This document shows positions 1 through 8,302 of a stretch of DNA of 12,065 nt, piece after piece (the first letter of the stretch is position 1; every line of letters begins with the position of its first letter). The stretch covers positions 1 through 12,065 of the forward strand of contig JASHUX010000463.1 in NCBI GenBank assembly GCA_030039775.1. Direction: 5' to 3'. Both the position numbers and the translations under genes were made by a program. Origin of the DNA: Alphaproteobacteria bacterium (GTDB lineage: Bacteria > Pseudomonadota > Alphaproteobacteria > ATCC43930 > CGMCC-115725). The notes under the pieces are model-generated. The model was not told the DNA's origin. It worked only from the letters and a program-made list of their open reading frames with translations, and did no database searches.

Positions 1-324
1 AAGTCCTGCCGAAGTGAGGTCAATCGCCAATTTCTCGAAAAGCCGCGCCGCCTCCGCGTAGTTCTTCATGTCGAATAGCGCCATGGCGATGCAGTGATCG
101 GCCTCGAAGCCGCCGCCCGAATTTGACCATTGCTTCGCGCGCGCCAGGGCGGCTTGCGGATCCGTTTCGGCCTCCGCGACGCATTGGTCGTGTTCGCTCG
201 TGGGATCGCTCGCCCGAGGCGCGGCAAGCGCGGTCACTGTTCCCCATACCGCGGTCATCAACACTGCGCCGGCGGCGCAGCGCCGGAGTTTGAGAAGCGT
301 GCTATTCGCCCGGCTCGGTAACAT
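1..324 (-). CDS. Exported TPR-like protein, N-terminal part (cut by window edge)
   Basis: The frame is open from an ATG at 324-322 to the first base of the window, giving 108 residues with no stop; the C-terminus lies outside. The start overlaps the last 23 bases of the RND permease gene, which suggests translational coupling as third gene of the efflux operon. The N-terminus looks like a Sec signal peptide: basic residues (LLKLRRC), a hydrophobic stretch to about residue 34, and an A-L-A-A cleavage-like site. A later in-frame ATG at 258-256 would cut off the basic part, so the longer start is preferred. After the signal, residues 47-108 are helical and Ala/Glu-rich, with the TPR-like motif NYAEAARLFEKLA. 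Such short periplasmic TPR proteins are usually scaffolds of unknown partner. A role with the pump is inferred only from position. Confidence 0.72.
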   Translation of the reverse strand, partial: MLPSRANSTLLKLRRCAAGAVLMTAVWGTVTALAAPRASDPTSEHDQCVAEAETDPQAALARAKQWSNSGGGFEADHCIAMALFDMKNYAEAARLFEKLAIDLTSAGL

Positions 325-3300
325 GTCGGTTGGCGATCCGCGGTTGCGGTTGCAACGCCGGCTGTTCGGCGCGTCCGAAAAAGCGCCGCATACGCTCTAG
401 ATAGACGTAGATGACGGGCGTGATGAACAAAGTTAGCGCCTGCGATACAAGGAGTCCGCCGACGACCGCCAAGCCAAGCGGACGCCGCAATTCGGAACCC
501 TGGCCGAGCCCGATCGCGATCGGCAATCCGCCCATGATGGCCGACATCGTGGTCATCATGATCGGCCGGAAACGCAGAAGACAGGCTTCGTGGATCGCGT
601 GTTCCGGCGTGGTGATGCTTTCGCGCTGCCGGGCGATGGCGAAATCGATCATCATGATCGCGTTCTTCTTGACGATGCCGATCAACATCACGATGCCGAT
701 GATCGCGATGATGCTAAGGTCCATGTGGAACAGCATCAAGGTCAGCAATGCGCCAAGGCCCGCCGCCGGCAAACCCGACAAAATCGTAATCGGGTGGATG
801 AAACTCTCATAGAGAATGCCGAGCACCATGTAGATCACGAGTACAGCCGCGATCAGCAGCATGCCCTGGCCCGCGAGCGATCGTTGGAACACCTGGGCGG
901 TGCCTTGGAAGCCCGTTGCCACCGTGACGGGAAGGTTCATGCTCCGCTCAAGCTGATGAATTTCCTCGACCGCCTGGCCCAGCGATACGCCCGGCGCCAA
1001 ATTGAAGGATATCGTGACCGCGGGCAGCAAACCCTGATGGTTGATCAACACGGGACCAAGCTCGGTGCGCAGATGCGCGACCGCCGATAGCGGAATCGGT
1101 TGGTTTGCCGCGTTCCGCAAATAGAGTTTCGAAAGGTCCGACGGATTCCGTTGGTATTTCGGTTCTACCTCCAGGATTACCTGGTAGTCGTTCGCCGGCT
1201 CATAGATTGTCGAGATCTGGCGAACGCCGTAGGCGCTGTACAGCGTTTGCCGGACTTGATCGACCGTGATCCCCATGGACGACGCTAAGTCGCGGTTGAC
1301 GTCGATGATGAGCTCGCGGTTCTTCAATTCGAGATCGGAATTCACGTCCTGAATTCCGGCCAGCTTTACAATGCCGGCTTGCAGCTTGGGGGCGATCTCG
1401 TACAGCTCCTTGGTATCGCTGTCTTGGACTGTGTATTGATATTGACTGCGCGCCAGACGCCCGCCGACGTTGATGTTCTGAATCGCTTGGAAATATGTCT
1501 GGACGCCGGGCAACTGCGCGACCTTGCGGCGGAGACGCTGAATTACCTGTTCGATCGTGTCCTGGTTCACCCGCTGGTCGCGGTCCTTCAGCGTGACGAA
1601 CATTCGGCCGTTGTTGAGGCCGGGGTTGAACGGCGACGAGCCGATGAACGATCCGACGTCGGCGACATCGGGGTCGGATTGGACGATCGCGGCAACTTCC
1701 TGTTGATGCGCGGCCATCGCGTCGAACGAGATGTCCTGAACCGTCTCCGTCGCGGCGAGAATGAGGCCGGTGTCTTCGTTCGGAAAGAAGCCCTTGGGAA
1801 TGACGTTGAAGACATACAGCGAGGCCACCAGCGACAAGATTGTCACAAACAGCGTGATCAGCTTGAACCGAAGTACCCGCGTCAATGCCCAATCGTAGCC
1901 GCCGATCAAGTGATCGAAGCCGGCTTCCGAGACGCGATAAAGCCACCCATGCCGGCGTCCGTGTTCGCTCCGTAACAGTCGCGACGCCAGCATCGGCGTG
2001 AGCGTGAGCGACACGAAGCCGGAGATCAAAATCGTCATGCTGATCGTGACCGCGAATTCGCGGAACACTCGACCGACGATGCCGGCCATGAATAGAACGG
2101 GGATGAATACCGCAACGAGCGAGAAGGTGATCGACAAGATGGTAAAGCCGATTTCGCGAGAGCCGTTGAAGGCTGCCTCGAGCGGTTTTTCGCCGTTCTC
2201 AACGTGCCGGACGATGTTCTCGAGCATGACGATGGCGTCGTCGACCACGAAGCCGACTGACAGCGTCAGCGCCAGCAACGACAAATTGTCGATCGAATAA
2301 CCCATGACATACATGCCGGCGAAGGTGCCGATGATCGACACCGGTAGCGCCAGCGCCGGAATGATGGTGGCCGTGACGTTCCGCAAGAAAACGAAGATCA
2401 CCATCACGACCAGGAAAACTGTGAGCATCAGCGTGAATTGCACGTCGCTCACCGAATTGCGGATAGAGATAGAGCGATCCACCAGCATTTTAACTTCGAC
2501 CGACGGCGGAATCTGCAGCCTGAATTCCGGTAACAACGCCTTGACGCTGTCGACGACCTCGACCGTGTTTGCGTCTGGTTGGCGGAAGATTGCAAGAATG
2601 ATCGACCGCTTTCCGTCGTACCAACCGGCGACGAGATTGTTCTCCGCGCTGTCGACCACCTTCGCGACGTCGCTGACGCGGACCGGCGCGCCGTTGCGAT
2701 AGGCGACGACGATCGGTCGGTAGTCCTTGGCTTTCGCCAGCTGATCGTTGGCTTCGAGCGTGTAGCCGAGATGCGTACCGTTAAGCTGGCCTACGGGCGT
2801 GATCGTATTTGCAGCCGAAACCGCGTTCATCAGATCGTCGAAGGACAGGCCCTTGGCCGCCAGCGCCTCGGGATTGGCCTGGATGCGCACCGCAAATTTC
2901 TGCGCGCCATAGACCTGGACCTGCGACACGCCCGGCAACATCGAAATGCGCTGCGCCATCAGCGTCTCGGCATACTCGTCCATGTCGTAAAGCGTCATGG
3001 TGTCCGAGACGAGCGCCAAATTCATGACGGGCTGGTCGGCCGGGTTGAGTTTGATAAAACTGGGCGGCGCCGGCAATTGCGGCGGCAAGTAGCGTTCGGC
3101 GGCCGATATTTCCGATTCGACGTCCAACGCGGCGCCGTCGATGTTGCGATCCAGTTCGAATTGAATGGTGATCGCGGTCGCGCCTTGACCGCTGGTCGAA
3201 ACCATCGAATCGATGCCGGCAATGTTGGAAAATGCCTTTTCGAGCGGGGTCGCCACCGCCGAGGCCATGGTGTCCGGGCTGGCTCCGGGAAGCGATGCCG

Positions 3301-3442
3301 TGATGAAGAGCGTCGGAAAATCGACCCGCGGCAGGGCCGCGACCGGGAGCAGCCGATAACTGAACATTCCAAAAACGACAAACGCCAACATCAACAACGT
3401 CGTCATCACCGGACGACGGATGCACAGTTCGGGCAGCGTCAT
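302..3442 (-). CDS. RND multidrug efflux permease, MdtB/MdtC/AcrB type (HAE1)
   Basis: At 1046 aa this is full length for an inner-membrane drug/proton antiporter of the RND family. It has TM1 at about residues 12-30 followed by the porter domain with the typical DFPTLFITASLPGASPDTM. The TM2-TM6 block is at about 335-490, a second periplasmic porter domain follows, and TM8-TM12 lie at about 858-1015. The proton-relay residues are present: D401-D402 in TM4 (GFVVDDAIVMLEN) and K925/K926 in TM10 (IGIVKKNAIMMID). It would take substrates from periplasm or outer leaflet and pass them to the adaptor encoded just upstream. The ATG at 3442 overlaps the adaptor's stop (ATGA), so the two genes are translationally coupled. 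The sequence resembles MdtB/MdtC more than AcrB, but there is only one permease gene here. No outer-membrane channel gene is in the window. Substrate cannot be told. Confidence 0.95.
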   Translation of the reverse strand: MTLPELCIRRPVMTTLLMLAFVVFGMFSYRLLPVAALPRVDFPTLFITASLPGASPDTMASAVATPLEKAFSNIAGIDSMVSTSGQGATAITIQFELDRNIDGAALDVESEISAAERYLPPQLPAPPSFIKLNPADQPVMNLALVSDTMTLYDMDEYAETLMAQRISMLPGVSQVQVYGAQKFAVRIQANPEALAAKGLSFDDLMNAVSAANTITPVGQLNGTHLGYTLEANDQLAKAKDYRPIVVAYRNGAPVRVSDVAKVVDSAENNLVAGWYDGKRSIILAIFRQPDANTVEVVDSVKALLPEFRLQIPPSVEVKMLVDRSISIRNSVSDVQFTLMLTVFLVVMVIFVFLRNVTATIIPALALPVSIIGTFAGMYVMGYSIDNLSLLALTLSVGFVVDDAIVMLENIVRHVENGEKPLEAAFNGSREIGFTILSITFSLVAVFIPVLFMAGIVGRVFREFAVTISMTILISGFVSLTLTPMLASRLLRSEHGRRHGWLYRVSEAGFDHLIGGYDWALTRVLRFKLITLFVTILSLVASLYVFNVIPKGFFPNEDTGLILAATETVQDISFDAMAAHQQEVAAIVQSDPDVADVGSFIGSSPFNPGLNNGRMFVTLKDRDQRVNQDTIEQVIQRLRRKVAQLPGVQTYFQAIQNINVGGRLARSQYQYTVQDSDTKELYEIAPKLQAGIVKLAGIQDVNSDLELKNRELIIDVNRDLASSMGITVDQVRQTLYSAYGVRQISTIYEPANDYQVILEVEPKYQRNPSDLSKLYLRNAANQPIPLSAVAHLRTELGPVLINHQGLLPAVTISFNLAPGVSLGQAVEEIHQLERSMNLPVTVATGFQGTAQVFQRSLAGQGMLLIAAVLVIYMVLGILYESFIHPITILSGLPAAGLGALLTLMLFHMDLSIIAIIGIVMLIGIVKKNAIMMIDFAIARQRESITTPEHAIHEACLLRFRPIMMTTMSAIMGGLPIAIGLGQGSELRRPLGLAVVGGLLVSQALTLFITPVIYVYLERMRRFFGRAEQPALQPQPRIANRHVTEPGE

Positions 3443-4596
3443 GAGGACTTATCCGGCTTCGATGCACCTTCGGTACCGCGGATGGTAACACGATTGCCGT
3501 TGGTGATTCGTAGCAGCCCTTCGGTGACGACGCGCTCGCCGGCCGACAATCCTTTCGAAATGACGCTGGTGCCCTCGATCGTACGGCTTACCGTCACGGT
3601 GCGATATTCGGCCTTGTTGTCCTTGGTGATCACATAAACGTAATCGCCGGTCTGGCCGACCTGAACCGCCGCCGAGGGCACGACCAAAGCGTCGTTCTGT
3701 ACCGACAGGTCGACGGTGACATTGCAAAACTGTCCTGGCCATAGCGCTTCGGTCGGGTTGTCGAAGGTTGCCCGCATCAGAATCGTTCCCGTCGTCGGGT
3801 CGATGCTGTTTTCGAAGAAGGTCAACAGACCTTTCTCAGGTGTGCCCGATGCTCCGACCGGCGTCGCGAAGACCCTGACCGGCCCTTCCGTCATCGCCTG
3901 GCGCACCGGCGGCAAGTCCGCTTGCGGCAGGGGGAAACTCACGTAAATCGGTTTCATCTGATTGATGGTCGCCAGCGGCACGTCATTGGCCTTGATGTCG
4001 TTGCCGACCTTTTGATTGACATACCCGATGCGGCCGTCGATAGCCGCCTTGATGGTGAAGTAACTGAGCGTAACCCGTGCACTTTCGACCGCGGCCTCGT
4101 CCGCTTTGACCGCCGCCGACGTCGATTGCGCGGTTGTAGTCGAGGTGTCGAGTTGCTGGCGTGAGACAAATTCCTGTTTCGCTAATGGTTTATAGCGATT
4201 GACGTCGCGAAAGGCGTTGGCTTGTTGCGCCTGGTCTCGGGCAAGGTTTGCTTGCGCGAGATCGAGTTGCGCCTGCTGGAAGCGTGGGTCGATCGTCATT
4301 AGGACTTGGCCCGCGGTCACGGCCTGGCCATCCTTGACGAGGACCGCGGAAATTTCCCCATCGACACGAGATCGCACCGATACCGAGGCGATGGTTTGCA
4401 CCGTCCCGACCGCATCGAATTGGACCGGCATCGGCTGGACTTTGACCGTTGCGACGACAACGGGCACAGCCGGAGGCCCGCCCAGTGAATTCGGCCGAGT
4501 CTGGGAATGGGCATCGCTCGCGACGAGCGCCTGATAACCAAATCCAGCCGCGGCCAAAACCACCAGAAAGCCGCTCGCGATCCATACCCGCTTCAT
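3439..4596 (-). CDS. RND efflux periplasmic adaptor (membrane fusion protein, MdtA-like)
   Basis: This 385-aa protein has the expected adaptor layout. An N-terminal membrane anchor (residues 4-25) lacks any Cys, so it is not a lipoprotein. The first lipoyl half and beta-barrel entry follow (about 58-105, with VSVRSRVDGEI and VKDGQAVTAGQVLMTIDP), then an alpha-hairpin rich in Gln and Ala (105-178). The second lipoyl half is KAAIDGRIGYV at about 183-193, followed by a beta-barrel (about 218-300) and a membrane-proximal domain to the end. It would bridge the RND permease and an outer-membrane channel. The chosen ATG (4596-4594) has AAAGG six bases upstream. A TTG 51 bases further upstream would lie at or before the expected transcription start, so it was rejected. 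It is the first gene of the operon and shares ATGA with the permease. Confidence 0.93.
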   Translation of the reverse strand: MKRVWIASGFLVVLAAAGFGYQALVASDAHSQTRPNSLGGPPAVPVVVATVKVQPMPVQFDAVGTVQTIASVSVRSRVDGEISAVLVKDGQAVTAGQVLMTIDPRFQQAQLDLAQANLARDQAQQANAFRDVNRYKPLAKQEFVSRQQLDTSTTTAQSTSAAVKADEAAVESARVTLSYFTIKAAIDGRIGYVNQKVGNDIKANDVPLATINQMKPIYVSFPLPQADLPPVRQAMTEGPVRVFATPVGASGTPEKGLLTFFENSIDPTTGTILMRATFDNPTEALWPGQFCNVTVDLSVQNDALVVPSAAVQVGQTGDYVYVITKDNKAEYRTVTVSRTIEGTSVISKGLSAGERVVTEGLLRITNGNRVTIRGTEGASKPDKSS

Positions 4597-4876
4597 CGTT
4601 AACCTTTCGCCGCGGCGCCGCACGATACGGTGCCCCCGATCCCCCAAACCCGCCCATTATAGGAAAGTCCGGCCTGTCGTGAGTAGGCTCCGGGGCGACG
4701 CAGCATCCCCGCGTCCCGCGCATAGCCCCGTGCCGCCGGCTCTCGTCCCGTCCGGTGAATACAGGGTTGGGAACAATTTGTAAATTGCGCTGCGGTTACT
4801 TTGCTAACATTCTCTTGAAAACGGGGCGAACGACCGCGGACGCTGGTCGGGGGATTCCGGTGATTTGGGAGCGAGA
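4597..4876. promoter_or_regulatory. Divergent intergenic region between efflux operon and MFS gene
   Basis: This stretch of 280 bases has no supportable gene. It holds the leftward -10 box at 4656-4661. It also holds a perfect 14-bp palindrome, CAATTTGTAAATTG, at 4774-4787, in a locally AT-rich patch about 90 bases before the MFS start. The palindrome has 6-bp arms and a 2-base centre and overlaps a TTGCGC that could act as a -35. The only TAACAT-like -10 (4805-4810) is spaced 14 bases away, too short for a confident promoter. The palindrome is a reasonable operator candidate for the MFS gene. No regulator gene is adjacent. Confidence 0.35.
4656..4661 (-). promoter_or_regulatory. Candidate -10 box of the efflux operon promoter
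   Basis: A perfect TATAAT is read on the minus strand. It would place the transcript start near 4649 and give the adaptor gene a leader of about 50 nt. The -35 position (about 4679-4685) holds only a poor match, so the promoter may depend on an activator. No obvious operator dyad lies next to it. Confidence 0.4.
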
Positions 4877-6127
4877 ATGCCGATGGGCGGGTTCGAGAAT
4901 GCCCTGCGGGCGCTGGGGGAGCGCAACTACCGCACCTACACGATCGGCAATGCCATCTCGCTGATTGGCACGTGGCTGCAGCGGATCGCTGTGGGCTGGT
5001 TGGCGTGGCAATTGAGCCACTCCACGGTATGGCTGGGCGTGGTCGCTCTCGCCACCACCGCGCCGGGCTTTGTCCTCAGTCCGCTCGCCGGCAGCATGGC
5101 CGACCGCATCGATCGTGTCCGGATGATTCGCGCCTCCCAGATATTCGCGACGGTGATCGCGATAGCCTTGGCGGTCACGACCTATACCGGCGACATCACC
5201 ATCGTCGGTCTATTCCTGCTGTCGCTCACTCTCGGTGCGGCTAACGCGTTTAACCAACCGGCGCGATTAGCCTTAATATCGAATTTGGTTCCGCCGCCTT
5301 TGCTCGGGTCCGCGGTCGCGCTCAATTCGCTGGTATTCAACACGGCTCGTTTTATTGGTCCAGCGATTGCCGGAGTCGTTATCGCGAACGGCAGCGTGGC
5401 AATGGCTTTTGCTCTTAATGCCCTGAGCTATGTCGCCTTTGTCGTCGCGTTGCGGGGATTGCGGGACGCCCCACCGCAACGGCCGGGCCGCAGCCAACGG
5501 ATAATCGCCCATACCATCGATGGCTATTCGTACGCGATCCATCATCCGGGAATCGGCCAAATCTTGCTGTTATTTGCACTGACGGCTTTCAGCGTGCGGG
5601 GTTTCGTCGATTTGTTCCCAGGCTTCGCCGATGCGATCTTTCAACGGGGTCCGCAAGGTCTGGCGTGGCTGACAGCGACCATGGGTGCCGGCGCCATGGT
5701 GGGTGGCATGTGGATGGTGCGCCGTGAGGGCATTCGCGGCCTGACCAACCTCATCGTGACCCATACCCTGATCATGGCGCTCGCTATCCTGACGTTCGCC
5801 GCAAGCCGCAATTATTGGATAGCGCTCATCGCCCTGTTCTTCGCAGGGTTTGCCATGATTTCAACGGGCATTGCCGCGCAAACACTGGTCCAGACGGTTG
5901 TCGATCCGGAGAAACGCGGCCGCGTCATGGGGCTGTACGGCGTCTTGTTCCGCGCCGGGCCGTCACTCAACGCGATGGTAATGGGCTGGATTTCGTCGCA
6001 GCTCGGCCTACAGGTCACCGTGGCCTGCGGAGCCGGACTGTGTTTGCTTTATTGGTTTTGGGCACGGTTGCGGCGAGAATCGATGGAGACGGCACTGGAA
6101 TTGGCAGCACGAGGCGCCGCCGAGTAA
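4877..6127 (+). CDS. MFS exporter, EntS/MFS_3 type
   Basis: This 416-aa protein has twelve likely membrane segments and is of normal family length. It opens with the stretch GTWLQRIAVGWLAWQLSHS (residues 31-49) characteristic of the EntS/MFS_3 branch. It has a motif-A-like loop between TM2 and TM3 (GSMADRIDRVRMI, 72-84) and a motif-C-like GPAIAG (161-166). The family consists of inner-membrane proton-driven exporters, among them the enterobactin exporter EntS and macrolide efflux proteins; the substrate here is unknown. The start is taken at the ATG with GGGAG five bases upstream. A TTG at 4865 and an ATG at 4883 are in frame alternatives. It is transcribed away from the RND operon and ends in a palindrome shared with the convergent methyltransferase gene. 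No siderophore genes are near. Confidence 0.9.
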   Translation: MPMGGFENALRALGERNYRTYTIGNAISLIGTWLQRIAVGWLAWQLSHSTVWLGVVALATTAPGFVLSPLAGSMADRIDRVRMIRASQIFATVIAIALAVTTYTGDITIVGLFLLSLTLGAANAFNQPARLALISNLVPPPLLGSAVALNSLVFNTARFIGPAIAGVVIANGSVAMAFALNALSYVAFVVALRGLRDAPPQRPGRSQRIIAHTIDGYSYAIHHPGIGQILLLFALTAFSVRGFVDLFPGFADAIFQRGPQGLAWLTATMGAGAMVGGMWMVRREGIRGLTNLIVTHTLIMALAILTFAASRNYWIALIALFFAGFAMISTGIAAQTLVQTVVDPEKRGRVMGLYGVLFRAGPSLNAMVMGWISSQLGLQVTVACGAGLCLLYWFWARLRRESMETALELAARGAAE

Positions 6128-6139
6128 GACAGAGTCTTA
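6125..6139. terminator. Palindrome spanning two convergent stop codons
   Basis: TAAGAC-AGA-GTCTTA is a perfect 6-bp inverted repeat with a 3-base loop. Its first three bases are the TAA of the MFS gene and its last three are the TAA of the convergent methyltransferase gene. The stem is short and half A-T, with no U-tract on either side, so it would be at best a weak bidirectional end signal. Confidence 0.3.
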
Positions 6140-6925
6140 ATTAGGGGGAATACCGATAGGAAGGGCTGCGCCGTGGCGCAGTACGGACTGGGCCGCATCG
6201 GTATAGCGGCCGTCGGCCTCATGGAGAACGAGGCCGGCACTCAAGCGGGTCGGGGAGGCGACCCCTTTGCGCGCGCGAACGATCACGCGCTTGGCATCTT
6301 TGCAGTTTCCTGGCCACAACGGAAAGACAACGATGTCACCGGCATGGAATGCAAGTAGGGCCAACAGGCTTTCAATTCGATCCGCGCGGTGGATGAACGT
6401 GATCGTGCCTTTGGGTCGTGCCATGGTAAACGCGAAGCGAACCCAGGCAGCGAGATCCGCCTCGCCCTCGATATTTGATCGGGCTTTCGTTCCGACTTGA
6501 GATGGCGTTGCCGTGCCGGCCGAAAAATAGGGCGGATTGGCCATGACATGCCCGAAGCTCTCAGGCTCCAGCCGCCGCGGCCGCTGCGGCAGACTGCCCG
6601 TCAGAACCATGATCCGATCGCCGAGCCCATTCCGGGCGGCGTTGTCGCTGGCGAGCCGAACCAGCCCACGATCGGCGTCGATTCCGACAATACGACAGTC
6701 GGCTATGCGAAGCGCAAGGCACAGCGAAGCGGCGCCGACGCCACAGCCGAGATCGAGCACCGCATCGCCGCTCCGGGCGGGGACGGCGGCGGCGAGAAAT
6801 ACCGGATCGATTGCCGTCCGATAGCCGCGGGCCGGCTGCATCAGGCGGATGCGCCGGTCCAACAGGAAATCCTCGGTGATTCCTTCCTGCGGCTTGTCGG
6901 CGGCGGGCGATTCCCGCTCGGTCAC
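6137..6925 (-). CDS. trmN6: tRNA1(Val) adenine-37 N6-methyltransferase-like protein (TrmN6 family)
   Basis: This 262-aa class I SAM-dependent methyltransferase has motif I VLDLGCGVGAASL at residues 56-68 and the acidic GIDAD of motif II at 81-85. The catalytic NPPY at 130-133 is the signature of enzymes that methylate an exocyclic amino group of adenine or glutamine. The lead-in TEDFLLDRRIRLMQP..GYR..IDPVFLAA is typical of TrmN6/YfiC, which makes m6A37 in tRNA1(Val). The GTG start at 6925 overlaps the stop of the upstream DUF2007 gene (GTGA), so translation is probably coupled. A much longer open frame upstream is not like the family and lies over the DUF2007 gene. The substrate assignment is by family; a different adenine target is possible. 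Confidence 0.85.
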   Translation of the reverse strand: MTERESPAADKPQEGITEDFLLDRRIRLMQPARGYRTAIDPVFLAAAVPARSGDAVLDLGCGVGAASLCLALRIADCRIVGIDADRGLVRLASDNAARNGLGDRIMVLTGSLPQRPRRLEPESFGHVMANPPYFSAGTATPSQVGTKARSNIEGEADLAAWVRFAFTMARPKGTITFIHRADRIESLLALLAFHAGDIVVFPLWPGNCKDAKRVIVRARKGVASPTRLSAGLVLHEADGRYTDAAQSVLRHGAALPIGIPPN

Positions 6926-7134
6926 GTCGAATGCCCGCTTGCGTCGCGCAGAATCGACAGGGCTCGCTCGTGGTCGCGGTCGGCCACCATCAAACGACGC
7001 TGCACGGCACCAATACTGCCTTCGATGACGCTGGTATGTCCGTCCAGAACGAGCGTTTCGATGCCCGAATCCGCCAAAACCGCGCGCGCCCAAGACAGGA
7101 AAACCAGATCGTTGCTTCGGGTAAGCTCTTTCAT
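6922..7134 (-). CDS. DUF2007 family small protein
   Basis: This 70-aa protein has the compact fold typical of DUF2007 (also called putative prokaryotic signal-transducing protein). It opens with MKELTRSNDLVFLSWARAVL, has the D-S-G-I-E turn, and the conserved DGHTSVIEGSIGAVQRRLMV around residues 31-50. It closes with a helix containing A-L-S-I-L-R-D. No enzymatic residues are visible and the molecular role is unknown; homologues are often beside tRNA or polyprenyl genes in alphaproteobacteria. Its stop overlaps the GTG of the methyltransferase gene by 4 bp. No strong Shine-Dalgarno is seen before the ATG. It is divergent from the polyprenyl synthase, with 120 bp between starts. Confidence 0.88.
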   Translation of the reverse strand: MKELTRSNDLVFLSWARAVLADSGIETLVLDGHTSVIEGSIGAVQRRLMVADRDHERALSILRDASGHST

Positions 7135-7174
7135 ACTGTGGTCGGCGTAAATTTGGTGGCAAGGGGACGTGGGC

Positions 7175-7202
7175 TTGACCGGTCCTTTGAGCGGCTTATG
7201 CT
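7175..7202 (+). promoter_or_regulatory. Candidate sigma-70 promoter for the polyprenyl synthase
   Basis: TTGACC (7175-7180), a 16-base spacer and TATGCT (7197-7202) give five and four matches to the sigma-70 consensus. The start of transcription would fall near 7209, leaving a ~46-nt leader before the GTG at 7255. A mirror GTCAAGC at 7222-7228 offers a TTGACG on the other strand, possibly part of the DUF2007 promoter, but no well-spaced -10 accompanies it. Confidence 0.45.
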
Positions 7203-7254
7203 CGCTTCACATTATCATGCCGTCAAGCTAGGCGGCGTAACACCGGAGTTTGAC

Positions 7255-8283
7255 GTGGCGGTGCCTGTAAGTCCTGTAAATGCAGGTGAGCAACAGGCGA
7301 AGCCGCAAGCTTCACTGGAAAGTCTGACTGTTCTGTTGAAGAGCGATCTCGCTCGTGTCAATCGATTGATCGTCGAGCGGATGCACAGCCCCGTGGCGCT
7401 GATACCTCAGCTGGCCGGCCATATTGTGGCGGCCGGCGGCAAGCGGCTTCGTCCAATGCTGACATTGGCGACATCGCGCCTTTGCGGTTATACCGGCGAC
7501 CGGCACGTCGCGTTGGCCGCCGCGGTGGAGTTCATTCATACCGCGACTTTGTTGCATGACGATGTTGTCGATTCGAGCGATTTGCGGCGCGGCTTGGCTA
7601 CGGCAAACGCGGTGTGGGGAAATAAGCCCTCGGTCCTGGTCGGCGATTTTCTGTTCAGTCGTGCGTTCGAATTGATGGTCGAAGATGGATCGTTGCGCGT
7701 GCTCCAAATTCTGTCCCGCGCGTCCGCTGTGATCGCCGAAGGGGAAGTGCTGCAGTTGATGACGTCGAACGACACGACGACCGATGAAGATGCGTATCTC
7801 CGCGTCATCAGGGACAAAACGGCGGAGCTGTTCGCGGCCGCGTGCCGGATCGGCGCCGTGCTGGGCGATAACTCGGACGACGAGGACGCCGCGCTCGACG
7901 CGTTCGGCCGCAATCTCGGCGTCGCATTTCAATTAATCGACGACATGTTGGATTACTCGGCGCGAGAAACCGAACTCGGCAAATCAATCGGAGACGATTT
8001 CCGCGACGGCAAGATCACCCTACCCGTCGTGCTGGCGTTTCGCGCCGGCAACGAATCCGAGCGCGCGTTTTGGCGCCGCACGCTCGAAGACCAGGATCAG
8101 CGCGACGGCGATCTCGCGCGGGCTGTCGAATTGATGAACCGGCACGACTGTCTTTATGCGACATGGGAGCGCGCGAGCCACTACGGCGAATTGGCACGAC
8201 GGACGCTGGCGTCGTTCCGAGACTGCGCCGAAAAGCGGGCGCTGTTGGAAGCGATCGACTTCTGTCTCGCGCGTAAGCACTGA
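7255..8283 (+). CDS. ispB: Long-chain all-trans polyprenyl diphosphate synthase (octaprenyl type)
   Basis: This 342-aa trans-prenyltransferase extends farnesyl diphosphate with isopentenyl diphosphate to make the ubiquinone side chain. The first aspartate-rich motif is LLHDDVVD at 99-106 and the second is QLIDDMLDY at 226-234. The diphosphate-binding GGKRLRP is at 61-67 and the lysine of GKSIGDDFRDGKITLP at 242-257. The residues before the first motif (A-T-A) are small, as in long-chain synthases, but chain length cannot be fixed from this alone. The GTG start has GGAG six bases upstream. In-frame upstream codons, including an ATG at 7198, overlap the proposed promoter and lack a ribosome site. 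It is transcribed alone, followed by tRNA-Pro. Octaprenyl versus solanesyl or decaprenyl product is uncertain. Confidence 0.92.
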   Translation: MAVPVSPVNAGEQQAKPQASLESLTVLLKSDLARVNRLIVERMHSPVALIPQLAGHIVAAGGKRLRPMLTLATSRLCGYTGDRHVALAAAVEFIHTATLLHDDVVDSSDLRRGLATANAVWGNKPSVLVGDFLFSRAFELMVEDGSLRVLQILSRASAVIAEGEVLQLMTSNDTTTDEDAYLRVIRDKTAELFAAACRIGAVLGDNSDDEDAALDAFGRNLGVAFQLIDDMLDYSARETELGKSIGDDFRDGKITLPVVLAFRAGNESERAFWRRTLEDQDQRDGDLARAVELMNRHDCLYATWERASHYGELARRTLASFRDCAEKRALLEAIDFCLARKH

Positions 8284-8302
8284 CCGTCTTTGTCGTTTGC
8301 GG

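Noticed and set aside
2579..3637. Long plus-strand open frame of 352 codons opposite the RND permease and adaptor
   Set aside because: Arg/His-rich composition, no ribosome site, and complete overlap with two clearly recognised genes; it is an antisense shadow of GC-rich coding DNA. The same holds for the plus-strand frames at 1379-1975 and 590-1090.
6497..7150. Plus-strand frame opposite the methyltransferase and DUF2007 genes
   Set aside because: Low-complexity Arg-rich product, no start signal; the opposite strand carries recognisable motifs (NPPY, DUF2007 block).
6926..7162. 79-residue extension of the TrmN6-like protein
   Set aside because: Arg/Gly-rich shadow of the DUF2007 gene on the same strand; the GTGA overlap gives a natural start.
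6931..7254. N-terminal extension of the polyprenyl synthase
   Set aside because: It overlaps the DUF2007 gene on the other strand and the proposed promoter, is unlike the family, and a GTG with a good Shine-Dalgarno exists at 7255.
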